From: Rubrobacter sp.
GTDB lineage: Bacteria > Actinomycetota > Rubrobacteria > Rubrobacterales > Rubrobacteraceae
NCBI GenBank assembly: GCA_016781705.1
Contig: JADDPV010000198.1
Coordinates: 1-7,340, forward strand
Reading direction: 5' to 3'
DNA: 7,340 nucleotides
The notes beneath the pieces were generated by a model, which worked only from the letters and a program-made list of their open reading frames with translations, ran no database searches and was not told where the DNA came from. This document shows, piece after piece, positions 1 through 6,565 of the stretch. A program made the position numbers and the translations under genes. Numbering within the stretch: the stretch's first letter is position 1; each line of letters starts with the position of its first letter.

Positions 1-75
1 TAGTGTCTCGTGGTCCAAGCGCACGTAGGCCCCCTGCGTCTGCACGAACAGCGTGTTGAGCAGCTCGCGCAACAT
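1..75 (-). CDS. cas1: CRISPR-associated endonuclease Cas1, N-terminal 25 codons only (partial)
   Basis: The integrase of CRISPR adaptation: with Cas2 it inserts new spacers at the leader end of the array. Only the first 25 codons lie in the window, and the reading frame continues past position 1. The visible start, MLRELLNTLFVQTQGAYV, followed by RLDHETL, matches the usual beginning of type I-C Cas1 proteins (M-x-x-LLNTLYV-x-x-x-GAYL). The catalytic Glu/His residues lie in the unseen part. The ATG lies one base after the cas4 stop (TGA-G-ATG), and no clear Shine-Dalgarno sequence precedes it, so translation probably depends on ribosomes finishing cas4. This ORF is short and cut by the edge, but its position immediately after cas4 and its recognisable N-terminus make the call firm. 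cas2 and the array presumably follow outside the window. Confidence 0.88.
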   Translation of the reverse strand, partial: MLRELLNTLFVQTQGAYVRLDHETL

Positions 76-76
76 C

Positions 77-700
77 TCAATACTCGGGGTCGTAAAGGTG
101 TGCCGGTTTACCCATACCGGCGAGAGCAAACGGCATGCACGCATCGAACAGCGAGCACTTCGGGCAGCGGGCGTCCGCGACGGGCGGCGGCATCGTGGCC
201 GTGACCAGTAGTCGGCGTACGGTCCAGATCGCCTTCTCCGTCGAGGAGCGTAGTCCTTCATCGAAGAATACCTCCCGGCGGCGGTGCGAGGCGTGATGGT
301 AGATAGCACCCTTGGACACCTGTTGGCCGAACATCTCTTCGAGGCACAGCGCTTGGGCGCAAAGTTGGAGGTCGTCGTGCTGCTTCTGACGCCGCGGCCC
401 GGATTTGTACTCGACCGGGTAGGGTGTTCCACCCGCGCAAAACTCGACAACGTCGGCCTTGCCCAATAGGCCGAATCGCTCGGAGAACAGGGGGAGCCCA
501 CGCTCGACCCTCACCCCCTCCTCGAGCGCGGACTCTTTCGGGTCGTCAACCCGCTCGTGGGCGCGTCGGCCGCGAAGGGTGTAGAGGTTCTCGTCGAAAA
601 CCTGCTCGACATGGATTAGGGCGCACTGGCGGGGACAGTACGAGTAGTGTTCCAGCGCGGAAATCATCACCAACTCGTCGTCCGCCCGCTTCCAGAGCAT
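77..700 (-). CDS. cas4: CRISPR-associated exonuclease Cas4 (type I-C, RecB-like, 4Fe-4S)
   Basis: A 207-residue RecB-family nuclease of the adaptation module. In I-C systems Cas4 acts with Cas1-Cas2 to recognise the PAM and trim prespacers. Visible features: YCPRQCALIH at residues 21-30, whose Cys22 is the N-terminal iron-sulfur ligand; His48 in the RRAHE motif; GKADVVEF with Asp83; PVEYKSG with Glu97 and Lys99; the QLCAQALCLEE motif with Gln112; and the C-terminal cysteine cluster CPKCSLFDAC giving Cys179, Cys182 and Cys188. The active-site set and all four cluster cysteines are present, so the protein looks functional, and its length is normal. The ATG at 700 has a GAGG at 711-708, 7 nt upstream and overlapping the cas7 stop. 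An internal Met at residue 12, before ISALEHY, is a possible alternative start without a comparable site. The gap to cas7 is 9 nt. By hand count GC is about 63%, lower than in cas3. Confidence 0.96.
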   Translation of the reverse strand: MLWKRADDELVMISALEHYSYCPRQCALIHVEQVFDENLYTLRGRRAHERVDDPKESALEEGVRVERGLPLFSERFGLLGKADVVEFCAGGTPYPVEYKSGPRRQKQHDDLQLCAQALCLEEMFGQQVSKGAIYHHASHRRREVFFDEGLRSSTEKAIWTVRRLLVTATMPPPVADARCPKCSLFDACMPFALAGMGKPAHLYDPEY

Positions 701-709
701 CGTCTTGCC

Positions 710-1828
710 TCAGCCGGCGACAAGAGTGGTCAGGGTCACGCCCTCCGGGAGGTCGTCGTCCACGGTCACGACGTAGTCCTCGAACCTGCGCGGACTCGCC
801 ACGCCGTCCCCCAACTCGAGCTTGACGCGCTCGAAGAGCCGGTGAGCCGGTGCGTTGCCGATCTTGCGCTCGTGGGTGAAGACGTAGAGCCCGCGAGGCG
901 CCATCTGACCCCGGCTGGCGCTCCGGTCGAAGGCCCACATGTTCACTAGGGCTTCCCAGAACAGCCTCAAGTCTTCCTCCGTCACCCCGGTGTCTCGGGC
1001 CAGGTGGGGAGAGTAGAAGCCGTGCCCAACGTAGAGACCGTAGGGGATGAGGGTCTTGCGGCCGATGGTCTGGAGTTTCTCGCGGTCCTTCTCGTCTGTG
1101 ACGGCCACCCGGGTTACCGCCAGATCCTGGGGCACGACCGGGTCGACGGATCGGGCGAAGGTTAGCTGCATCGGGCCGCGCACCTGCCCCGCGTTCAAAC
1201 CGGTGCTCATCACCGCGCCGAACATCCGCACGTCGTAGAAGTTCTCGCACATCCAACGACGGGCCTTCTCGGCGTTGTCCCGGTTCTTGGCCGGTTTGCC
1301 GGATCGTTTGGCGAGGTCGCTGATGAACTTCCTCGTCTTTTTGTTCAGGGCGTCGCCCGGAGCGTCGAGGGCCTCCTTCAGCTCGTCGGCCGAGAGCTCG
1401 CCGCTGTACGAGAGCTTCGCTCCCTGCTCCAGGGCCTCGTCGGCGTCGGTGAACTCGAAAGCGCCCGGCAACGTGGCGGAGATCTCTCGCAGGTTCTCCA
1501 GGACGTCGGACGCCGCGACCGGCTCCTCGACGCGCCTCCCGACTTCCATGCCCTGCTCGGTGTAGGCCCGCCGAATCTGGTTGTTCAGCACGCCGCGGTG
1601 CTCGACAAAGATCTTGAGCCGCTCCGGGTTCTCTTCGTCTTCGGCGACGAGCGAGACGAAGTTTCGCACCTTGCGTTTGAGGGCGACGTCCGTGACCAAC
1701 CCCTGCATCGTCTCGGGGTCGGTGCGCGGCAGGTTCCCGGCGTCCGGGTCGCCGTTCGGGTTGCCGTCGGAGACGTCGAAGATCAGCACGAAGTCGTGCC
1801 GGCGGTTCGGATCGGTGTGCTCAGGCAT
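710..1828 (-). CDS. cas7: CRISPR-associated protein Cas7c (Csd2), crRNA-coating backbone subunit, with an insertion
   Basis: A 372-residue Cas7 of subtype I-C (Csd2). Several copies form the helical backbone of Cascade along the crRNA. The N-terminus carries the family signature: FVLIFDVSDGNPNGDPDAG at about residues 13-31, then GLVTDVALKRKVRN. The C-terminal half is also typical: WMCENFYDVRMFGAVMSTG (192-210), NAGQVRGPMQLTFARSVDP (212-230), IGRKTLIPYGLY (255-266), DRSASRGQMA (301-310) and GNAPAHRLF (324-332). It is longer than the usual 280-300 residues because residues 94-182 form a stretch, rich in Glu, Asp, Ala and Leu, where I remember only about 15-25 residues in other Csd2 proteins. 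The start is firm: AAGGAGG at 1843-1837, inside the last codons of cas8, lies 8 nt before the ATG, and the cas8 stop TAG directly abuts the ATG. Confidence 0.96.
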   Translation of the reverse strand: MPEHTDPNRRHDFVLIFDVSDGNPNGDPDAGNLPRTDPETMQGLVTDVALKRKVRNFVSLVAEDEENPERLKIFVEHRGVLNNQIRRAYTEQGMEVGRRVEEPVAASDVLENLREISATLPGAFEFTDADEALEQGAKLSYSGELSADELKEALDAPGDALNKKTRKFISDLAKRSGKPAKNRDNAEKARRWMCENFYDVRMFGAVMSTGLNAGQVRGPMQLTFARSVDPVVPQDLAVTRVAVTDEKDREKLQTIGRKTLIPYGLYVGHGFYSPHLARDTGVTEEDLRLFWEALVNMWAFDRSASRGQMAPRGLYVFTHERKIGNAPAHRLFERVKLELGDGVASPRRFEDYVVTVDDDLPEGVTLTTLVAG

Positions 1829-2254
1829 CTAGCTCTCCTCCTTCTTCCCGTCGCGGGCTTCGCGGGCCGCGCGGGCGTCGGCGCGGTCCTTCGCGCGCTG
1901 GTGGTAGTAGCCGAGGGCGAAGAGGCCCTGGCTTCTCGTCGTCAATACCTTCGGGAAGTCCGGCAGGTTCGAGGCGATCTCCATGATCCTCGCGTCCAGG
2001 GCGGCGTGGGTAGCGGGGGCCTTCCTGCGGAGGTTACCGAGGTTCGCACGCGCGCCGCGCATGAGGGATGGGAAGACGCTCGCCGGCGTGCTGGAGGCGG
2101 AGCCGTAGTACCTGTCCGTGACCGAGGCGTTGACTTGGCCGAGCGCCGCTCTCTGCACGGCCTCGACCTCGGCCAACAGGCGGCCGCAGTGGTAGGCGGC
2201 GCGCTCGTCCCCCGCCAGATTCGGGTTCGGGTTCAGAGCTTGCATCTCGTTCAT
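1829..2254 (-). CDS. Probable internally initiated small subunit Cas11c, in frame within cas8c
   Basis: In characterised type I-C systems the small subunit is not encoded by a separate gene. It is translated from an internal start in cas8c, and several copies line the inside of the effector complex and stabilise the displaced strand. Here an in-frame ATG at 2254 (Met433 of Cas8c) would give a 141-residue, mostly helical, Arg/Ala-rich protein starting MNEMQALNPN and sharing the Cas8c stop codon. It is preceded by AAGGGGG at 2265-2259, one mismatch from AAGGAGG, with 4 nt to the ATG. Few other positions in cas8c show such a pairing at a Met codon. The size fits the known Cas11c products. A second ATG three codons on (Met436) is a less well placed alternative. 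The call rests on the start signal plus family precedent, not on an independent open frame. Confidence 0.7.
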   Translation of the reverse strand: MNEMQALNPNPNLAGDERAAYHCGRLLAEVEAVQRAALGQVNASVTDRYYGSASSTPASVFPSLMRGARANLGNLRRKAPATHAALDARIMEIASNLPDFPKVLTTRSQGLFALGYYHQRAKDRADARAAREARDGKKEES

Positions 2255-3550
2255 GGATCCCCCTTGGGTTGCGAAAACCAGCTTGATCAGGGCCGCCCGG
2301 GGGCGCGTTACCTCGCCCTCGACGCGGTTGCGCCGCACCACGCGGGCGAGCAGGTCTTCCGGGAGGCGACCGCCCTTGATGGCGACCCGCACGAGGGCGG
2401 AGCCCAGGGCTGGCTGGATGCGCTGCTCGGCATCACGGTTAGTTTCCCCCTTGCGCTGAACGGTGGCGCGAGCCAGGGCTCTAACGCCCAGGTATTCGCT
2501 CGATTCTTCGCCGTACGCGTCCACGATCCCTTGCCCCTCGAACCACCTCTTCAGGCTCTCCCTGACCTCGGGGATCGTGGTTTCGAGCCAGTCGCGGACC
2601 ACCGCCCGGCCCCCGCTTGCGGACAGGGCAAGGGCGTAGAACTCGTCCTCCTTCAGGTCGTGGGGCACCCGCGTCGTGTGCGGCGATTGGAACAGTTCCT
2701 TCACGGCCTGGGGTTTCGGCTGCTCGACGAACTGCAGGTAGTCGAAGCCGGTCTCTTTGCGGGTCCAGAACGCGTAGACCGTGGGCCCCACGTACATCCT
2801 GGAAGGCCCGTCGGAGATCAGGTGGTTGAGCGCCTTGGCGAAGCGTTCCCCGGCGTTCCTCGATATCGGGGACGTGAGGGAGTTTTTCAGGCCGTAGGAG
2901 GTGAACGGCTCGGCGTTGGCGGAGACGAGCGAGGTTCCGGATGTCTGCCCCCCCGGTACGCCCTTGATCTTTACCGGCAGGCGCTCTTCGACGGGCCCCA
3001 CCTCCCCGGTGACGAGGCAGGTCATGCTCCGGCCCTCCGGGCCCGCCGTGTCGTCCGCCCAGAACGTTTGCACCGGTTCCAGATCCACCGGCAGCACCCC
3101 ATCGACGCGAAAGGTCAGGGTGTCGCCGGGATCGAAGCCGTCGGGGAGCAGCCCCCCGTCCCTGTCGGGTGCCCAGCCCTCGAGGAACCGCACGACGGCC
3201 CAAACGCTAGCTTCGTCCGTCTCCTCCGCGCAACGCCGGACCAGGCCGACGAACCGCCGATGGCGCTCGGCGACCTTCGTCTCGTCGGCGCCCTGCCGGC
3301 CGATCCCCAGGGCGTACTCGCCGTTGTCCGCGAGCAGTTTGGGGCTTATCCCGACCGACCGCACGAGCTGCGGCACCCGAAGAATCTCGCCCCGCCGGTT
3401 GGCCTTGGTGTCGCCCCCGCGGGAGGTGAACCCTTCCAGGGTCCCGTCCGCCCCGATGTCGACGAACCACCGCACGGGCGTCTCCCCGTACATCGCCGGG
3501 GGCAGGTCCATACGGGTGTCGGCGTACTCCTTGAGGCGCGAGAGTATCAT
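1829..3550 (-). CDS. cas8c: CRISPR-associated protein Cas8c (Csd1), large subunit of type I-C Cascade
   Basis: A 573-residue large subunit, which in I-C complexes contacts the PAM, holds the crRNA 5' end region and recruits Cas3. The start MILSRLKEYAD is characteristic of Csd1. Other family landmarks are FWADD (163-167), CLVTGEVGP (178-186), KIKGVPGGQTSGTSLVSAN (194-212), SYGLKNS (218-224), SPIS (227-230), LALSASGGRAVVRDW (307-321) and, near the C-terminus, AYHCGRLLAEVEAVQRAALG, then DRYYGSASSTPASVFP. Length is in the normal range. The frame is open further upstream, to 3835, but that extension is Arg/Pro-rich shadow sequence over cas5c. The ATG at 3550 has AAGGGAG at 3563-3557 with 6-nt spacing and overlaps the cas5c stop in an ATGA. 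The C-terminal 141 codons probably also yield Cas11c from an internal start. The C-terminal tail is highly charged (KDRADARAAREARDGKKEES). Confidence 0.96.
   Translation of the reverse strand: MILSRLKEYADTRMDLPPAMYGETPVRWFVDIGADGTLEGFTSRGGDTKANRRGEILRVPQLVRSVGISPKLLADNGEYALGIGRQGADETKVAERHRRFVGLVRRCAEETDEASVWAVVRFLEGWAPDRDGGLLPDGFDPGDTLTFRVDGVLPVDLEPVQTFWADDTAGPEGRSMTCLVTGEVGPVEERLPVKIKGVPGGQTSGTSLVSANAEPFTSYGLKNSLTSPISRNAGERFAKALNHLISDGPSRMYVGPTVYAFWTRKETGFDYLQFVEQPKPQAVKELFQSPHTTRVPHDLKEDEFYALALSASGGRAVVRDWLETTIPEVRESLKRWFEGQGIVDAYGEESSEYLGVRALARATVQRKGETNRDAEQRIQPALGSALVRVAIKGGRLPEDLLARVVRRNRVEGEVTRPRAALIKLVFATQGGSMNEMQALNPNPNLAGDERAAYHCGRLLAEVEAVQRAALGQVNASVTDRYYGSASSTPASVFPSLMRGARANLGNLRRKAPATHAALDARIMEIASNLPDFPKVLTTRSQGLFALGYYHQRAKDRADARAAREARDGKKEES
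2255..2265 (-). promoter_or_regulatory. Internal ribosome binding site for Cas11c
   Basis: On the minus strand this reads AAGGGGGATCC immediately before an in-frame ATG inside cas8c. The purine run differs from the ideal AAGGAGG by one base and lies 4 nt before the start. It codes for ordinary residues of Cas8c (within TQGGS), so the run could be coincidental, but its placement at the expected Cas11c boundary argues for function. Confidence 0.6.
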
Positions 3551-4251
3551 GCCCCTCTCCCTTCGTAAGCCTCCGGCGGCACCCGCAACACCCCGCCGTC
3601 GAGCCGGGCCCGGAAGAACTCCGGGCGCGCGTCGCCCTCGACCACCGCCGGTCCCCCGGCGCCGTGCCCGACGTACCGCAGGGCGCCCTTCGTGCCGGCG
3701 GGCACCGGGGCGTAGGCGAGGTCGAAGAGCATGAGGCCCAGGTCGTCCGTCAGGTCTATGGGACGCTCGTTCCCTTCGGGCGGGGCGAAGAAGGCGGCGC
3801 ACTCGCGGGTGCCCAGGTAGGGCTGGTGGAAGCACTGGCCCCGCTTGACGCGCCTGCGGAACTGATCCCTGTACTTCGCCGGGTGGTCGTTCGCGTGGGG
3901 CTTGAGCTCGATGTCGGCCCTTATCACGTAGGCGACGTCGCGCAGGCAGAGGGTGTGGCGTTGGGCCCGGTCTTCGTCGGCGTAGTAAGGCTCCCCGCTC
4001 CGCGCCCGCCGTTCGGTCTGGAGGCTGTTCATCTCGTTGCGCAGGATGGAGAAGCGCCTGATGGGTTTCAGGACCCGTATCTCGCGCACCAGCCAGCGCA
4101 TCTCGGGTTTCCAGAAGATCGCCTCGAGGACGCCCCTGGCCGCGCTGGGGGTCATCACCTCGTAGCTCACCCGCTCCGCCCCGAACTCTGGGCGGGTAAA
4201 GCAGGCGAAATCCCCCCAGACCTTCACCTCCAGCGACGGTTCGTCGTTCAT
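3547..4251 (-). CDS. cas5c: CRISPR-associated protein Cas5c (Cas5d), presumed pre-crRNA endoribonuclease
   Basis: A 234-residue Cas5 of subtype I-C. This family replaces Cas6: it cleaves the repeat of the pre-crRNA and stays bound to the 5' handle. Landmarks are VKVWGDFACFTRPEF (9-23), YEVMTPSAARGVLEAIFWKP (30-49), VREIRVLKPIRRFSILRNE (55-73), HTLCLRDVAYVIRADIEL (99-116) and RRVKRGQCFHQPYLGTRE (133-150). Aligned from memory to Bacillus halodurans Cas5d (Tyr46, Lys116, His117), the equivalent residues here are Phe46, Lys126 and Tyr127, so two of the three described catalytic residues are changed. The ATG at 4251 is preceded by AAGGAG at 4266-4261 with 9-nt spacing, and the 14-nt gap follows the cas3 stop. 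The frame extends upstream to 4989, but there it only shadows cas3. The stop overlaps the cas8c start by 4 nt (ATGA). Confidence 0.95.
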   Translation of the reverse strand: MNDEPSLEVKVWGDFACFTRPEFGAERVSYEVMTPSAARGVLEAIFWKPEMRWLVREIRVLKPIRRFSILRNEMNSLQTERRARSGEPYYADEDRAQRHTLCLRDVAYVIRADIELKPHANDHPAKYRDQFRRRVKRGQCFHQPYLGTRECAAFFAPPEGNERPIDLTDDLGLMLFDLAYAPVPAGTKGALRYVGHGAGGPAVVEGDARPEFFRARLDGGVLRVPPEAYEGRGA

Positions 4252-4265
4252 GGCCTCCCTCTCCT

Positions 4266-6497
4266 TTACCAGATCAGGTCCGCGGGGTCCGTCCGCATCG
4301 CGGAGATGCCCCGCACGGGATCGTAAGCACCGGTCCAAAGCAACACGCCCTCGGCGATCTCCCGGGTCATGCCCTGCGCCCCCTCGAGCTCTTTGGTCCG
4401 CAGACCGACGACGTAGGGCTGAAGGCGGCGATGGTCGCCGGGCAGCAGGACCCTCTCGCGCTCGATGCGGGAGAGCGTGCGGGTCCTCTCCGCCTCCTTG
4501 CGGGCGTCCTTCTCCGCGTACCGGACGACGACGGGCGTCGTGTCGTCCGGAATCAAGCGGAAGTTCTCGGCGACGCCCGGATAATCCAACTCCCGGCGGA
4601 GGTCCTGGATCCCTAGAGCATCGGTGGGGACGTCCTGGTAGAGCCGCGCGAAGTACTCCCGGAAGATGCCGGGGTCGTGCAGGTCCACCTCCTCGCGGTT
4701 CAGCAGACGCTCCGTCTCGTCGACGGCCGACCTGTATTCGCCGGGCGGCGTACGGCCCTCCTCGGGGCGGAAGATCACCACGCGACCGCCGCCCTCCGTC
4801 CGGCCCTCGCGGTTGCATCTGCCCGCGGCCTGGACGATCCTGTCCAGCGGCCCGATGGCCCTGAAGACGACCGGAAAGTCGAGGTCTACCCCCGCCTCGA
4901 CGACCTGCGTGGAGACCAGGATGCAGGGCTCGCCCTCCCTCAGGCGTCGGCGCACCTCCCTCAGGACCTCTCGACGGTGCGCCCCGCACAGGAGGGTGGA
5001 CAGGTGCAAGGCGCGGGCATCCCCGAGAGCGTCGAGGACGGAGAGCGCGTCCCTGCGGGTGTTCAGGACCACCAGCGCGCGCCCCCCGTTAGAGCCCTCC
5101 CGAACGCGCCGGGCGACCTCCTCCCAGGACCAGGGCTCTCGCGGCCTCTCGTACCCCACGCGCCTCAGCTCCCGGAAGTGCTCCCTGGCCCTCTCCGGAG
5201 GCACGATATCGCGCACCGACGCGGCGTCGAAGCCTTGGAGGTACCGGCTTCGCTCGTCCAGGGCGGGCTGGGTCGCGGTGCAAAGGACCACGCTAACCCC
5301 GTAGCGGCGCACCAGCTCGCCCAGCACGTCCAGGATCGGGGCGAGCAACCTGAGCGGCAGGGTCTGGACCTCGTCCAGGACTATGACGCTCCTTGCGACG
5401 TTGTGCAGCTTGCGGCAGAGGCTCGTGCGCCTGGCGAAGAGGCTCTCGAAGAGCTGCACGGTGGTGGTCACGACCAAGGGCGCGTCCCAGTTCTGTGTGG
5501 CGAGCCGCGTCCGCACCCGCGCCTCGCGAGCCCCTTCGGGGGCGTCGCCGAACTCCCGGTTCACCGCGCTGTGGTGCTCTAGCACGGCGTCCTCGCCGAG
5601 CTTCGCGAAGACGCGGCGGTACTCTCCCGCGGTCTGTTCGATGATGCTGGTATACGGCACGGCCACGATCACGCGGTCGAGGCCGCGCTCGACGGCGTGC
5701 TTCAGGGCGAAGGCGAGGCCGCTCCTGGTCTTTCCGCCACCCGTGGGCACGCTCAGCCGGAACACGCCCCCCGCTCCCGAGGCGGCGCGGAGGCAGGCCG
5801 CATACACCTCGGCCCGCACCCCGTTAACCGGGGTATCGGGCGCGTTGGCAAGCAGATCGTCCTGGCTCGCCTCCAGGACGGGCCAGAGGTCCGCAGGACC
5901 CAGGTACGAGCCGCGACGCTCGGCGCTGTCAGGGGAGAAGTGGGCCTCGGTGTCCAGGAAATCCGCGTCGACCAGGGCCGAGAAGATCATGCGAAGGAAA
6001 AGCTCGGACTCGAGCGCGCCGCGAGGCGGGTCCGCGAGGAGCCTCCCCGGGTCCACGGGCGCCGCGAACCCCTTTAGGTGCTCGCTCGCCAGGCGCACGA
6101 CCTCGGCGAACGGGGCGGCTACTTCGGGAGCGCCGGTCCTCTGCCTCGCCGCTTCCACCCCCGGCAACCCCGCGTGGTGCCCGTGGATGACCTGCGTGAG
6201 GGGCTGGTAGGCTTCTCTGGCGAACCTCGCCCCGTAAACCGCGTGCGGCACGTTCTTCGCGGGCGGCACCTCGCCGTCCCTATCCGCCCGCCGGCAACGG
6301 ATCAGGTACTCCTGGAAAGCGGGGTTGAACTTTCCCAGGTCGTGCCACAACCCGGCAAGGTAGGCGACCTCGCCTGCCCCGAACTTGTCCCCGTTTTCCC
6401 GCGCCCTGACCGCCGTGTTGCGAAGGTGAGCGACCAGATCGTGCCACTCCTCCCCTTCCCCCGGGGTATGCGCGTAGAAACCTGATCCCCTATCCAT
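4266..6497 (-). CDS. cas3: CRISPR-associated helicase-nuclease Cas3 with N-terminal HD domain (type I-C)
   Basis: A 743-residue interference nuclease. It is recruited to the R-loop by Cascade, nicks the displaced strand with its HD domain and then moves along the DNA degrading it. HD-domain residues are visible: His19 (EWHDL), His52-Asp53 with Lys56 (LWHDLGKF), His85 (PHAVYGA), His105-His108 (IHGHHAG) and Asp177 (VDADFLDTE). The SF2 helicase part follows: Walker A VPTGGGKT (250-257), the Walker B-type box LDEVQTLP (374-381), TAT (407-409), motif V STQVVEAGVDLD (529-540) and motif VI QAAGRCNREGR (556-566). Nothing essential appears to be missing and the length is normal. The ATG at 6497 was chosen because GGGAGG lies 4 nt before it and the frame upstream (GTG at 6545) has no such site and adds an unrelated hydrophobic stretch. 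It is the first gene of the cas operon. Confidence 0.96.
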   Translation of the reverse strand: MDRGSGFYAHTPGEGEEWHDLVAHLRNTAVRARENGDKFGAGEVAYLAGLWHDLGKFNPAFQEYLIRCRRADRDGEVPPAKNVPHAVYGARFAREAYQPLTQVIHGHHAGLPGVEAARQRTGAPEVAAPFAEVVRLASEHLKGFAAPVDPGRLLADPPRGALESELFLRMIFSALVDADFLDTEAHFSPDSAERRGSYLGPADLWPVLEASQDDLLANAPDTPVNGVRAEVYAACLRAASGAGGVFRLSVPTGGGKTRSGLAFALKHAVERGLDRVIVAVPYTSIIEQTAGEYRRVFAKLGEDAVLEHHSAVNREFGDAPEGAREARVRTRLATQNWDAPLVVTTTVQLFESLFARRTSLCRKLHNVARSVIVLDEVQTLPLRLLAPILDVLGELVRRYGVSVVLCTATQPALDERSRYLQGFDAASVRDIVPPERAREHFRELRRVGYERPREPWSWEEVARRVREGSNGGRALVVLNTRRDALSVLDALGDARALHLSTLLCGAHRREVLREVRRRLREGEPCILVSTQVVEAGVDLDFPVVFRAIGPLDRIVQAAGRCNREGRTEGGGRVVIFRPEEGRTPPGEYRSAVDETERLLNREEVDLHDPGIFREYFARLYQDVPTDALGIQDLRRELDYPGVAENFRLIPDDTTPVVVRYAEKDARKEAERTRTLSRIERERVLLPGDHRRLQPYVVGLRTKELEGAQGMTREIAEGVLLWTGAYDPVRGISAMRTDPADLIW

Positions 6498-6507
6498 GCA
6501 ACCTCCC
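6498..6507 (-). promoter_or_regulatory. cas3 ribosome binding site (decides the start)
   Basis: The minus strand reads GGGAGGTTGC directly before the ATG at 6497. The GGGAGG core lies 4 nt from the start codon. It supports ATG 6497 over the in-frame GTG at 6545, whose own upstream bases lie in the tail of the intergenic gap with no purine-rich run. Confidence 0.7.
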
Positions 6508-6513
6508 GCCAGT

Positions 6514-6542
6514 AGGATACATAAGGTCGGCTTCTCCCCCAA
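6514..6542 (-). promoter_or_regulatory. Candidate sigma-70-type promoter for the cas operon
   Basis: Within the 68-bp gap between the integrase stop and cas3, the minus strand carries TTGGGG (6542-6537, three of six matches to TTGACA), a 17-nt spacer, then TATCCT (6519-6514, four of six to TATAAT). The gap is also the most AT-rich short stretch nearby. The expected transcription start would be near 6507, giving a very short leader that barely includes the ribosome binding site, which weakens the case. The operon may instead be read through from the integrase gene, since no terminator hairpin is seen between them. Confidence 0.28.
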
Positions 6543-6565
6543 CACCCATATCCGGCGGTCGGCCT

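Noticed and set aside
103..120. Inverted repeat CCGGT...ACCGG near the end of cas4, and a shared 10-mer CCCATACCGG near 6607
   Set aside because: The stem is only 5 bp with a long loop inside coding sequence, and shared 10-mers are expected by chance in a window of this size.
1598..3568. A 656-codon plus-strand open frame antisense to cas7 and cas8c
   Set aside because: It is the long antisense shadow typical of high-GC coding DNA. It spans a gene boundary, shows low-complexity Val/Gly/Arg-rich sequence and has no recognisable domain, while the minus strand carries clear Cas8c and Cas7c.
3551..3835. Upstream extension of cas8c by 95 codons
   Set aside because: It overlaps cas5c, is Arg-rich without family similarity, and the ATG at 3550 begins the typical Csd1 N-terminus.
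3547..4989. A 480-codon reading of cas5c with a long N-terminal extension
   Set aside because: The extra 246 residues are Arg/Gly/Pro-rich shadow of cas3 in another frame; the genuine N-terminus with a ribosome binding site is at 4251.
5089..5283. Short extra open frames inside cas3 on both strands as possible anti-CRISPR or toxin genes
   Set aside because: They lack start signals and have compositions explained by the overlapping gene; none resembles a known family.
4266..6497. DEVQ instead of DEAH/DExH in the Cas3 Walker B-type motif
   Set aside because: Gln in the fourth position is, as far as I recall, common among Cas3 proteins of this group, so it is not a sign of inactivation.
6498..6545. 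GTG start for cas3 adding 16 residues
   Set aside because: No ribosome binding site precedes it, and the added residues include translated Shine-Dalgarno sequence (AGGC from GCGGGAGGTTGC).
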